Shown here one piece after another: positions 35,392 to 43,548 of a stretch of DNA of 64,000 nucleotides. The stretch is taken from positions 1 to 64,000 of the forward strand of contig JAZOPS010000042.1 in NCBI GenBank assembly GCA_045655645.1. The letters run 5' to 3'. The position numbers and the translations under genes were made by a program. Each line of letters opens with the position of its first letter. The first letter of the stretch is position 1. Below the pieces are notes generated by a model that did no database searches, was not told where the DNA came from, and was given only the letters and a program-made list of their open reading frames with translations. This DNA comes from Fimenecus sp045655645 (GTDB lineage Bacteria > Bacillota > Clostridia > Oscillospirales > Acutalibacteraceae).

Positions 35392-36081
35392 ATGATATTT
35401 ATTACAGGTGACACTCACGGCGACCGCGACAGACTCTCTCGCTGGCGTTTGCGCAAATTACAAGAAGGCGACACCCTCATAATCTGTGGTGATTTTGGCT
35501 TTTTGTGGGATGACAGCCAAGCAGAACAAAACTTTTTGCAGAATTTGGGCAAAAGAAAATATAATGTTTGTTTCATTGATGGTACTCACGAAAATTTTGA
35601 GCTTTTAAATAATTATGAAATCAGCCAATGGAACGGTGGTAAAGTCCATAAGATTTATGGTAATCTCTATCACCTTATGCGTGGCCAGATTTTTGAAATC
35701 GAAGGCAAAAAAATCTTTACAATGGGTGGTGGCGAAAGTTCTGATGTTGACATTCGTCGTGATGTGAATGCATGGTCAAAAGACGAAATCCCAACACAGG
35801 AAGAATTGCTTGAAGGCGCAGAAAACCTTGAAGTTGCAAATTATGATATGGATGTAATTGTAACTCACGAGCCTCCATTAAAGGTTAAGAGCTTTTTAAA
35901 TCTTAATGAAAATGAAATGCTCCGTGTTACAGCACTTAATGCGTATTTTGAAGAGTTAGCAAGCAACTGCAAATTCAAAAAGTGGTTTTTCGGCTCACTT
36001 CATATTGATAAATATATTTCAGGCACACACCGTGCAATTTTTAAAGATATTATCAATATTGAAACAGGCGAGAAATTATAA
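35392..36081 (+). CDS. Calcineurin-like metallophosphoesterase
   Basis: A 229-residue cytoplasmic phosphoesterase with the five metal blocks: FITGDTHGD, ICGDFGFLW, IDGTHENFE, VTHEPP and a C-terminal WFFGSLHID in place of the usual GHTH. Small proteins of this type occur widely in Clostridia, and some act on phosphoproteins or nucleotides; the substrate here is unknown. AAAAGGAAAA precedes the ATG. It is a single-gene unit with its own promoter and terminator. Confidence 0.85.
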   Translation: MIFITGDTHGDRDRLSRWRLRKLQEGDTLIICGDFGFLWDDSQAEQNFLQNLGKRKYNVCFIDGTHENFELLNNYEISQWNGGKVHKIYGNLYHLMRGQIFEIEGKKIFTMGGGESSDVDIRRDVNAWSKDEIPTQEELLEGAENLEVANYDMDVIVTHEPPLKVKSFLNLNENEMLRVTALNAYFEELASNCKFKKWFFGSLHIDKYISGTHRAIFKDIINIETGEKL

Positions 36082-36084
36082 AAA

Positions 36085-36122
36085 CTAACGGCAAGGATAA
36101 TTCTTTGCCGTTTTCATTTTTT
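36085..36122 (+). terminator. Rho-independent terminator after the metallophosphoesterase
   Basis: AACGGCAAGG pairs with CTTTGCCGTT around ATAATT, followed by TTCATTTTTT. Confidence 0.8.
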
Positions 36123-36124
36123 AA

Positions 36125-36153
36125 TTGCATAATAAATACTACTGTGGTATGAT
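36125..36153 (+). promoter_or_regulatory. Sigma-A promoter for the murE-argB fusion operon
   Basis: TTGCAT (36125-36130), 17-base spacer, TATGAT (36148-36153), 37 bases before ATG 36191. Confidence 0.65.
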
Positions 36154-36190
36154 ATATATTGATTTAATATGTCTTTTAAGGGAGATTAAA

Positions 36191-38548
36191 ATGAGCAGAT
36201 TAAAAGATTATCTTGAACTTTTCAGAGAAAACGGAATCCTTTGTGAATGCACAGCTGATGAGAATACAGAAATCGGCTATGTTTCATATAATTCACAAGA
36301 TATTAAAGAGAATACATTTTTCTTGTGCAAGGGTGCGCACTTCAAAGAACAATTCTTGTTTGATGCTTTAAATAAAGGTGCAATAGTTTATATTGCAGAG
36401 AAAAAATATAATACAGATGCTCCTTATGTAATAGTTAGTGATGTGCGACTTGCAATGGGGCTTATGGCTAATTTCTTCTATGAAAATGCTTATGAAAAGC
36501 TTAAACTTGTAGGCATAACAGGTACAAAAGGTAAATCAACAACCGCTTATTTTATCAAATATATCGAAGACGAATATCTTGCTTCCCTTGGCAAGAAAAA
36601 GAGTGCAATTGTATCATCAATTGACACTTATGATGGTGTAATCAATATTGAAAGCCATTTGACAACTCCCGAACCATTTGATTTGCATAGGCATTTTGAC
36701 AATGCAGTTAAGAGCGACATTGAGCACTTCACAATGGAGGTTTCTTCACAGGCACTTAAATATGGACGAGTGTTTGGCGTTGATTTCACAATTGGTTGTT
36801 ATCTTAATATTGGCATCGACCACATCAGTGCTATTGAACACCCTGATTTTGAAGACTATTTCCAGTCAAAAATGAAGATTTTCTCACAATGCAAAACAGC
36901 AGTTGTGAATCTCGATACAGACCGTAGCGAAGATGTGATTAAAGCGTCAAAAAATGCTCCTGAAGTAATCACATTCAGTACAAAAGACGAAAATGCAGAT
37001 GTTTATGGCTACAACATCAGAAAAGACGGCTCTGATACTGTGTTTACAGTAAGAACAAAAGATTTTGACCGTGATTTCACACTCACAATGCCAGGACTTT
37101 TCAATGTTGAAAATGCACTTTGTGCTATTGCCGTCTGCAACAAACTTGGAATACCAGAACAATATATTTATACAGGACTTTTAAAAGCTCGTTCAAGTGG
37201 ACGAATGGAAGTTTATGAAAACGCTGACAAGAGAATTACTGCTATTGTTGACTATGCTCACAACAGAATGAGTTTTGAAAATCTTTTTAATTCAGTTAGA
37301 AAAGAATACCCAGGCAGAAAAATCGCAATTGTATTTGGTTGTCCCGGTAACAAGGCACTTATCCGTCGTAAAGACTTGGGCGAAATGGCAGGGCAATATG
37401 CAGATATGACTTATATTACTGAAGAAGACCCAGGTGAAGAGTCATTACAGAAAATTTCACTTGAAGTGGCATCTTTTGTTGAGTCAAAGGGTGGCAAATA
37501 CAAGATTATTGATGACCGTGGTGAAGCTATCAGCACGGCTATCAACGAAATGGGCGCAGATAGTGTAATTCTTATTACTGGTAAGGGTAACGAGACAAGA
37601 CAAAAACGCGGAATTGAATATATTGATTGTCCAACTGATGTTGAATATGCACTTAAAGCTCTTAAAGAATACGATAAAAAAAACGGACTTGATAATGACG
37701 AGAAAATAAAAAGTGTTCAGGATATTTTGCCACAACTTCACAAACTCCATAATAAAAGAGTTGTAATTAAACTTGGTGGCAGTTGTCTTGACGACGAAGC
37801 ACTTATGAAAAATCTTCTCGAAGATATTGCACTTCTCACAATGGTAGGGGCTAAAATTATAGTTGTTCACGGTGGTGGCAAAGAAATCACCAAAACTCTC
37901 GATAAAATGAATTTGCAGTCAGAGTTTTATGAGGGCTATCGTGTTACAGGTGACGATGAAATGAATGTGGTCCTGATGGTGCTTTCAGGTAGCGTCAACA
38001 AAAAAATCGTTGAGCGTTTCTCACAGAGCAATATTTCAGCGGTTGGCATAAGTGGTACTGACGGCAACATCTTAAAAGCAACGCCTAAATATATAAATGG
38101 CAAATCTCTCGGTAGAGTGGGTGACATAGCAAAAGTTGACACAGCACTTATTGATACTCTTTTCGAAAAGGGATATACAGTTGTGTTGTCTCCTGTGGGA
38201 AGATGCGATGCGTTGGGCACAGTAAACATCAATGCAGATGATGCAGCAGGACAAGTAGCATTGGCTTTGGGTGCAGATTGTCTCGTGTATATAACTGATG
38301 TTAATGGAATTTTCCTTGATAGTCAGAATGAAAAAACTGCTCTTGAAAAGATAAATGTAGAAAAAGCAAAAATGCTTCTTGACAGTGGTCTTGCCAAGGG
38401 TGGAATGATACCAAAAATTCGCAACATTATAAACCTTATTGAAAATGGTGTAAAAGAAGTTGCAATACTTAATGGTAGAGTGAGATATAATATAATTTCT
38501 GAATTTATCGGTGCAAAAACTGTTGGAACGGTGGTGACTCGTGACTAA
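36191..38548 (+). CDS. Fusion of MurE-type Mur ligase and ArgB-type N-acetylglutamate kinase
   Basis: One open frame of 785 residues. Residues ~1-495 are a complete MurE-like ligase: GITGTKGKST P-loop (108-117), TTPEPFDLH, MEVSSQAL, the carbamoylated-Lys region FQSKMKIF, VDYAHN and FGCPGNK. At the place of the meso-DAP motif DNPR it reads EDPG, so a DAP-type substrate is doubtful. Residues ~503-785 are a complete ArgB-like kinase: VIKLGGS, VVHGGGKEI, GYRVTG, NINADDAAG and GGMIPKI keep the family's Arg, Asn, Asp and Lys active-site positions. The linker is very short and holds an A8 run (37676-37683). ATG 36191 with GGGAGA upstream is chosen over 36125. The stop overlaps the next gene. No arginine genes are nearby. 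The combined function is unknown. Confidence 0.9.
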   Translation: MSRLKDYLELFRENGILCECTADENTEIGYVSYNSQDIKENTFFLCKGAHFKEQFLFDALNKGAIVYIAEKKYNTDAPYVIVSDVRLAMGLMANFFYENAYEKLKLVGITGTKGKSTTAYFIKYIEDEYLASLGKKKSAIVSSIDTYDGVINIESHLTTPEPFDLHRHFDNAVKSDIEHFTMEVSSQALKYGRVFGVDFTIGCYLNIGIDHISAIEHPDFEDYFQSKMKIFSQCKTAVVNLDTDRSEDVIKASKNAPEVITFSTKDENADVYGYNIRKDGSDTVFTVRTKDFDRDFTLTMPGLFNVENALCAIAVCNKLGIPEQYIYTGLLKARSSGRMEVYENADKRITAIVDYAHNRMSFENLFNSVRKEYPGRKIAIVFGCPGNKALIRRKDLGEMAGQYADMTYITEEDPGEESLQKISLEVASFVESKGGKYKIIDDRGEAISTAINEMGADSVILITGKGNETRQKRGIEYIDCPTDVEYALKALKEYDKKNGLDNDEKIKSVQDILPQLHKLHNKRVVIKLGGSCLDDEALMKNLLEDIALLTMVGAKIIVVHGGGKEITKTLDKMNLQSEFYEGYRVTGDDEMNVVLMVLSGSVNKKIVERFSQSNISAVGISGTDGNILKATPKYINGKSLGRVGDIAKVDTALIDTLFEKGYTVVLSPVGRCDALGTVNINADDAAGQVALALGADCLVYITDVNGIFLDSQNEKTALEKINVEKAKMLLDSGLAKGGMIPKIRNIINLIENGVKEVAILNGRVRYNIISEFIGAKTVGTVVTRD

Positions 38549-38736
38549 TGGATGCTAAAAAACTTATAAAAGTTGCCATCAAGGCAGCACCTTTTGTCAC
38601 AGCAACAGTTGGTGTATTGTCATTGGCACTTTCAAAATATGAAGAAAAACAAGAAAATTTCAGTAGAGAATTTCCTGAAATAGCGGACGATTTGAAATTA
38701 GTGATAAGCGAGGTAAGAGAAGATAATGGTAACTAA
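38548..38736 (+). CDS. Small hypothetical protein with one membrane segment
   Basis: A 62-residue protein beginning in the stop codon of the fusion gene (TAATG) and overlapping the next start by 11 bases, so it is translated as part of the operon. Residues ~9-30 form a hydrophobic segment (APFVTATVGVLSLAL); the rest is acidic and helical. I do not recognise a family. Its tight coupling on both sides supports reality over chance. It might anchor or assist one of the flanking proteins. Confidence 0.6.
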   Translation: MDAKKLIKVAIKAAPFVTATVGVLSLALSKYEEKQENFSREFPEIADDLKLVISEVREDNGN

Positions 38737-40132
38737 AAAGAAATCAATTTTTCCTACTGCGTTGGGTTATGGAATCGGTGCAATCGGTCTTGATTTGAGT
38801 TATGGTATGTTCTATTCATACCTTTCATACTATCTTTCAAGTGTCTTAGGTCTTGAAGAAGGATTCTTGCTTTTAATCACTCCAATGGCCCGTATCTGGG
38901 ATGGTATCAATGACCCTATGATGGGTACAATTGTTGACAACACAAGAACAAAATTCGGCAAATACAGACCATGGATTTTAATCGGTGCAATGTGCAATGC
39001 CGTTGTTCTTTTCCTTTTGTTTACATCTTTTGGTATGAGTGGACTCCCACTTTATATTTACATAGGTGTTATGTATGTCCTTTGGGGTATGACCAACACA
39101 ATGGCTGATATTCCTTATTGGTCAATGGTACCATCATTCACAAGTGAAGAAAAAGAGAGAAATCTTGTGGCAACTGTTGCTCGTTCATTCTCAGGTATAG
39201 GTCAGGGAATTATCTCAATTCTCACACCAATTATCTGTCCAATGCTTTCAAGTGGTATTACTGACGCAAAAGGTTACAGTGCAACTGGTTTTTCACGCTG
39301 GGCAGGAATCTGTGGTGTTGCACTCGTCTTCTTTGCGCTCGTTTGTGTGCTTGTAACAAAAGAAAAGAATGTTGTTTATGGCGAGAAAAAGAAATTCTCA
39401 CTTAAACAGATTTTCACAGTTATTAAAAATAATGACCAGCTTGTTGTGTTTATTATCTTTGCAATGCTTTCAAATGCGGGTTGGTATTTAACAAGTTCAA
39501 CTGCTGTTTATTATTTCACAGATACTTTGGGTAACTCAAAATTACAGTCACTTTTCCAGACAATTGGTACAGTTGGCTCTGTGCTCGGACTTTTGGTTGT
39601 GCCTGTGCTTACAAAATGGTTCTCAAAGAGACAGACATACACAATTTCACTTGTTACTGCAATCGTGGGTTATGGCTTGATGCTTATAACCGGACCAATT
39701 CTCAAACTCAATGTTGTGATTATGGATGTTTGCTATATTCTCGCATCTGTTGGTGTTTCTTCAATGTTTGTTTCACAGACAATTTTCCTTGCAGATATTG
39801 TTGACTATGGTGAATACAAAAACGGTGAGAGAAACGAAAGCATCACTTTCTCAATGAAAGGTTTCTTGCAGAAGATGGCTTACACAATGCAGACAATCGT
39901 ACTTTTCGGTGGTTTAGGTATTATGAACTACAACGAACAGATTATGACAAGCATTGGTCTTAATGACACAACAAAAACAGGTATCGGCGTAATCTGTTTC
40001 GGTGTGCCAATGCTCTTCTTCACAGCATCTCTTATTGTATTCCGCAAGAAATTCAAGGTTTATGGTGAGCTTGCTGACAAAGTTCACGATTATATTATCG
40101 AAAAACGCGCAAGCGAACAGATTGCAGAATAA
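38726..40132 (+). CDS. GPH-family sugar:cation symporter (MFS)
   Basis: A 468-residue protein with about 12 membrane helices and typical GPH motifs: ARIWDGINDPMMGTIVDNTRTKFGKYRP-type sequence at residues ~52-80 (conserved Asp residues for cation coupling), YWSMVPSFTSEEKERN, and DYGEYKNGERNE late in the protein. Imports glycosides or uronides with a cation. It overlaps the small TM gene upstream; GAGGTAAGAGAAG supplies a ribosome-binding site. The metallophosphoesterase follows after nine bases. Confidence 0.87.
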   Translation: MVTKKKSIFPTALGYGIGAIGLDLSYGMFYSYLSYYLSSVLGLEEGFLLLITPMARIWDGINDPMMGTIVDNTRTKFGKYRPWILIGAMCNAVVLFLLFTSFGMSGLPLYIYIGVMYVLWGMTNTMADIPYWSMVPSFTSEEKERNLVATVARSFSGIGQGIISILTPIICPMLSSGITDAKGYSATGFSRWAGICGVALVFFALVCVLVTKEKNVVYGEKKKFSLKQIFTVIKNNDQLVVFIIFAMLSNAGWYLTSSTAVYYFTDTLGNSKLQSLFQTIGTVGSVLGLLVVPVLTKWFSKRQTYTISLVTAIVGYGLMLITGPILKLNVVIMDVCYILASVGVSSMFVSQTIFLADIVDYGEYKNGERNESITFSMKGFLQKMAYTMQTIVLFGGLGIMNYNEQIMTSIGLNDTTKTGIGVICFGVPMLFFTASLIVFRKKFKVYGELADKVHDYIIEKRASEQIAE

Positions 40133-40141
40133 GGTGATATT

Positions 40142-41530
40142 ATGGCTGACTTAAAATTCTATCAGATTACTGACTTGCATCATTATGCACACGAGCTTGG
40201 CATTGAAGGCAAAGCCTTTGAGAGCATTTGCCTTTCTGACCAAAAATGTCTTGCAGAAACAGGGCCAATGATTGATGCTTATTTTGATAAAATCATTGAA
40301 GATAAAGAAACCAATATAGTTCTCATTACTGGTGACGTTACTTGTAACGGTGCAATGGAAAGCCATAGAGATTTGCTTCCAAAACTCTATCGTCTTAAAG
40401 ATGCAGGCAAAAAGGTTTATCTTACAACAGGTACTCACGATTATTTTATGGAAAATGGTAATGGAACAGGTAAGGCTGAAAAATGTGTTGGTGATGAAAT
40501 CCTAACTGCAACTCGCACAGACCGTGATGACCTTTTAGAAATTTATAAGGATTTCGGTTTGTCAGAAGCAATTTCATTACATAAACCAAGCCATTCATAT
40601 TGTGTTCAATTGCAAGAAGGATACAGATTGCTCTGTCTTAATGATGATGGTGATGAATTCTTCTGTGGTTACTATGACGATTGTCTTGAATGGATTAAAG
40701 AGCAAATAGATGATGCAAAGGCTAACGGTGATTATATTTTTGCAGTAACTCATCACCCTGTTTTGCCACCAAGTCCCATTTATCCTTATTTCAGCCGTCG
40801 CGATATGCTCGGTGATTTTGAAAAAACATCAGAATTTTTTGCTGATAATAGCATTAAATTTGTTTTCACAGGTCACACTCACATGATGAATATTGCGAAA
40901 ATGACAACTGCTAAAGGTAATGATTTATATGACATCAACACTTGTTCTGCAGTTGGTTATCCAAACGCAATGCGAAAAGTTGTAATGACTGATACTGAGG
41001 TGCAGATTGATAGCGTTAAAATCGACAATTTTGACTGGGATTTAAAAGGCAAAACTATCGACGAATATACAAGAGAGAATTTCCAAGAATTTCTCAATGC
41101 AATTTTCGATTCAGCGGCTTATGATATTGATAAATTAGCAGTGCTTTCAACATCTTTCAGTATGACACCTGAACAGATTTATAAATTAAAGCCAATTCTT
41201 GTGCCAGCGGGCAGATTCTTGCAAAAAGCAACTTTTGGTACATTTGGCAAAATCTTTGCGTTCAGCAAATATGTTGACCCATCTATCAAAGATAGAAATG
41301 TTAAGGACTTCATTTTGGAAGTAATAACAAATGTGTTCTATGGTGATGAACCTTATACACCTGATACGGCTGAATATAAGGCTTTTGATGCGTTTTTCAA
41401 CAAACGAATTAAGAAAATTCTCAAACTCAAAAAAGGAACAGAGAAAATTGAAGAAATTCTTGACATGGTTCTTGATGGTGTGCTTTATAATGCACCACCA
41501 AGCGACTGGAAAGGTGTCTTTTCCAAATAA
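40142..41530 (+). CDS. Calcineurin-like metallophosphoesterase with C-terminal extension
   Basis: A 462-residue protein whose first ~290 residues hold the metallophosphoesterase blocks: QITDLHHYA, ITGDVTCNGA, TTGTHDYF, VTHHPVLPP and FTGHTHMM. The last ~170 residues are helical with Lys-rich patches and have no motif I recognise. There is no signal peptide, so it acts in the cytoplasm. AGGTGATATT precedes the ATG. It is the last gene of the operon that starts with the MurE-ArgB fusion and ends at a bidirectional terminator. Confidence 0.83.
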   Translation: MADLKFYQITDLHHYAHELGIEGKAFESICLSDQKCLAETGPMIDAYFDKIIEDKETNIVLITGDVTCNGAMESHRDLLPKLYRLKDAGKKVYLTTGTHDYFMENGNGTGKAEKCVGDEILTATRTDRDDLLEIYKDFGLSEAISLHKPSHSYCVQLQEGYRLLCLNDDGDEFFCGYYDDCLEWIKEQIDDAKANGDYIFAVTHHPVLPPSPIYPYFSRRDMLGDFEKTSEFFADNSIKFVFTGHTHMMNIAKMTTAKGNDLYDINTCSAVGYPNAMRKVVMTDTEVQIDSVKIDNFDWDLKGKTIDEYTRENFQEFLNAIFDSAAYDIDKLAVLSTSFSMTPEQIYKLKPILVPAGRFLQKATFGTFGKIFAFSKYVDPSIKDRNVKDFILEVITNVFYGDEPYTPDTAEYKAFDAFFNKRIKKILKLKKGTEKIEEILDMVLDGVLYNAPPSDWKGVFSK

Positions 41531-41536
41531 AAACAA

Positions 41537-41572
41537 AAGGCTCATTCTAATGGTGAATGAGCCTTCATTTTA
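41537..41572. terminator. Terminator between convergent genes
   Basis: AAGGCTCATTC (41537-41547) pairs with GAATGAGCCTT (41555-41565), followed by TCATTTTATT on the plus strand. Confidence 0.8.
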
Positions 41573-42206
41573 TTCCAAAGAATTCTACATATACGGGAGA
41601 GAGTCGGTCACCTAAAAGCTCACAGAAATCGGGATTTCTAACCACATCTTTAAAACCGCGTGATTTTGGAATCAGCATAACCGATTTTACAGATAAAAGG
41701 TCCGCTGATATAAAAAAATGACCATTTAATTTTTGGCAGACTTTATTAACATAGTTAAGTCCGTCGCCAAAATCAAAATCATTTTCCAACCGACCTGCAT
41801 TTTGAACTTCGATGCTTATAAAATCACTTTTTTCAATAGTTTTCACAGTGATAAGACTGCCTTGCCCATATAGAAAAGCATTTGACAAAAGATTAAGAAA
41901 TGCTTTTGTAATGAATTTTTGATTTGCCTTTGCGATTGATGTTGAGTTCCCACAATATATAAAATTTGTACCATTTTCGGTGCAGATTATATCGCAGGCA
42001 ATGGTCAGATTTTCAATAAGAGAAGAAATATCAACATTTTCAAATGCTAAATCCAAGTTGCTCTCAAATTCTAATTTTCGAAGCTTTTGGTAGTGATTTC
42101 TGAGACTAATTGTATCCATTTTAATAAACGAAGTATCAAAAAGGTCTTGCAAAGTATCGCGTTCATTGAGATTTTTAAAAGTTTTAGTATTAAAATCAGT
42201 ATTCAT
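41565..42206 (-). CDS. Orphan histidine-kinase-like ATPase (HATPase_c) protein
   Basis: A 213-residue soluble protein whose middle resembles a GHKL ATPase: N box KAFLNLLSNAFLYG (near residue 105), a weak G1 region (EVQNAGRLENDF) and GDGLNYVNKVCQKLNGHFF as G2. The N-terminal part (RNHYQKLRKLEFE) could be a dimerisation/phosphoacceptor-like helix, but no clear H box is seen. There is no sensor domain, membrane helix or neighbouring response regulator. The last ~30 residues are outside the fold. No good ribosome-binding site precedes the start, which is uncertain. Confidence 0.65.
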   Translation of the reverse strand: MNTDFNTKTFKNLNERDTLQDLFDTSFIKMDTISLRNHYQKLRKLEFESNLDLAFENVDISSLIENLTIACDIICTENGTNFIYCGNSTSIAKANQKFITKAFLNLLSNAFLYGQGSLITVKTIEKSDFISIEVQNAGRLENDFDFGDGLNYVNKVCQKLNGHFFISADLLSVKSVMLIPKSRGFKDVVRNPDFCELLGDRLSPVYVEFFGIK

Positions 42207-42301
42207 ACTATAAATTTTATACCCATTTTGAGCAAATATTCACTAAAAATTGAACACATTGACAAAAAGTTCACAAAACACCAAAAATTTCAAAAATATG
42301 C

Positions 42302-42330
42302 TTGCATAATTGATTAAAAAGATATAAAAT
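42302..42330 (+). promoter_or_regulatory. Sigma-A promoter for gap
   Basis: TTGCAT (42302-42307), 17-base spacer, TAAAAT (42325-42330). An ATGCA...TGCAT inverted repeat (about 42336-42351) sits at the expected transcription start and could be an operator, though this is only a guess. Confidence 0.65.
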
Positions 42331-42389
42331 AATAAATGCAATAATATGCATACTAATATTTGTAAATAATTTATTTGGAGGAATTCAAA

Positions 42390-43424
42390 ATGTCAGTTAA
42401 AGTTGCTATTAACGGTTTCGGCCGTATCGGACGTCTTGCTTTCAGACAGATGTTCGGCGCAGAAGGTTATGATGTTGTTGCTATCAACGACCTTACAAAA
42501 CCTTCAATGCTTGCTAACCTTCTTAAGTATGACACAGCTCAGGGTGGCTACTGCGGAAGAATCGGCGAAGGTCTTCACACAGTTGAAGCTGACGACGAAG
42601 CAGGTACAATCACAGTTGACGGTAAAACTCTTACAATCTACAAGGAAGCAGACGCTAACAACCTTCCTTGGGGTGAAATCGGTGTTGACGTAGTTCTTGA
42701 ATGCACAGGTTTCTACTGCTCAAAAGAAAAGTCAATGGCTCACATCAATGCAGGTGCTAAGAAAGTTGTTATTTCAGCTCCAGCAGATAAAGAAACAAAG
42801 ACAGTTGTTTTCTCAGTTAACGAAGACATCCTTACAGCTGATGACCAGATTATTTCTGCTGCATCATGCACAACAAACTGCCTTGCTCCAATGGCAAAGG
42901 CTCTCAATGATTATGCTCCAATCCAGAGCGGTATCATGGCTACAATCCATGCTTACACAGGCGACCAGATGATTCTCGACGGTCCTCACAGAAAGGGCGA
43001 CATGAGAAGAGCTCGTGCTGGTGCTGCTAACATCGTTCCTAACTCAACAGGCGCTGCTAAAGCTATCGGTCTTGTAATTCCAGAACTCGACGGCAAACTC
43101 ATCGGTTCAGCACAGAGAGTTCCTGTTGCTACAGGTTCAACAACAATCCTTACAGCAGTTGTTAAGGGCACAGATGTTACAAAAGATGGCATCAACGCTG
43201 CTATGAAAGCTGCTGCTTCAGAAAGCTACGGCTACAATGAAGACCCAATCGTTTCTTCAGACGTTATCGGTATGAGATACGGTTCACTCTTCGATGCAAC
43301 ACAGACAATGGTTGCTAAGATTGCTGACGACCTCTATGAAGTTCAGGTTGTTTCTTGGTATGACAACGAAAACAGCTACACATCACAGATGGTTAGAACA
43401 ATCAAATACTTTGCAGAACTTTAA
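42390..43424 (+). CDS. gap: Glyceraldehyde-3-phosphate dehydrogenase
   Basis: The glycolytic NAD-dependent enzyme. The 344-residue protein has the Rossmann start VAINGFGRIGRLAF, the catalytic Cys in SAASCTTNCLAP, the His-containing ATIHAYTGDQ, and VSWYDNENSYTSQMV at the C-terminus. The frame is open five codons upstream to TTG 42375, but ATG 42390 follows GGAGGAATTCAAA and is the family start. Codon use is clearly of the highly expressed type (many GCT, GAC, AAC). It is a single-gene unit. Confidence 0.97.
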   Translation: MSVKVAINGFGRIGRLAFRQMFGAEGYDVVAINDLTKPSMLANLLKYDTAQGGYCGRIGEGLHTVEADDEAGTITVDGKTLTIYKEADANNLPWGEIGVDVVLECTGFYCSKEKSMAHINAGAKKVVISAPADKETKTVVFSVNEDILTADDQIISAASCTTNCLAPMAKALNDYAPIQSGIMATIHAYTGDQMILDGPHRKGDMRRARAGAANIVPNSTGAAKAIGLVIPELDGKLIGSAQRVPVATGSTTILTAVVKGTDVTKDGINAAMKAAASESYGYNEDPIVSSDVIGMRYGSLFDATQTMVAKIADDLYEVQVVSWYDNENSYTSQMVRTIKYFAEL

Positions 43425-43447
43425 TTCTTAAAGAAAAGCAATATAAA

Positions 43448-43475
43448 AGAGCAGGTGTAAAAACCTGCTCTTTTT
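43448..43475 (+). terminator. Rho-independent terminator after gap
   Basis: AGAGCAGGT pairs with ACCTGCTCT around GTAAAA, followed by TTTTT. Confidence 0.9.
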
Positions 43476-43487
43476 GTTTTGTTTGTA

Positions 43488-43516
43488 TTGTTATTTATTT
43501 CCTTTTATGATAAAAT
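43488..43516 (+). promoter_or_regulatory. Promoter for the GH3 gene
   Basis: TTGTTA (43488-43493), 17-base spacer, TAAAAT (43511-43516) with TGn before it. Confidence 0.6.
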
Positions 43517-43548
43517 AATAAAGATATATATTTAAAGGGGATTTTGCA

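Noticed and set aside
43448..43475. Riboswitch or attenuator downstream of gap
   Set aside because: It is a simple stem with a T run after the stop codon, a plain terminator.
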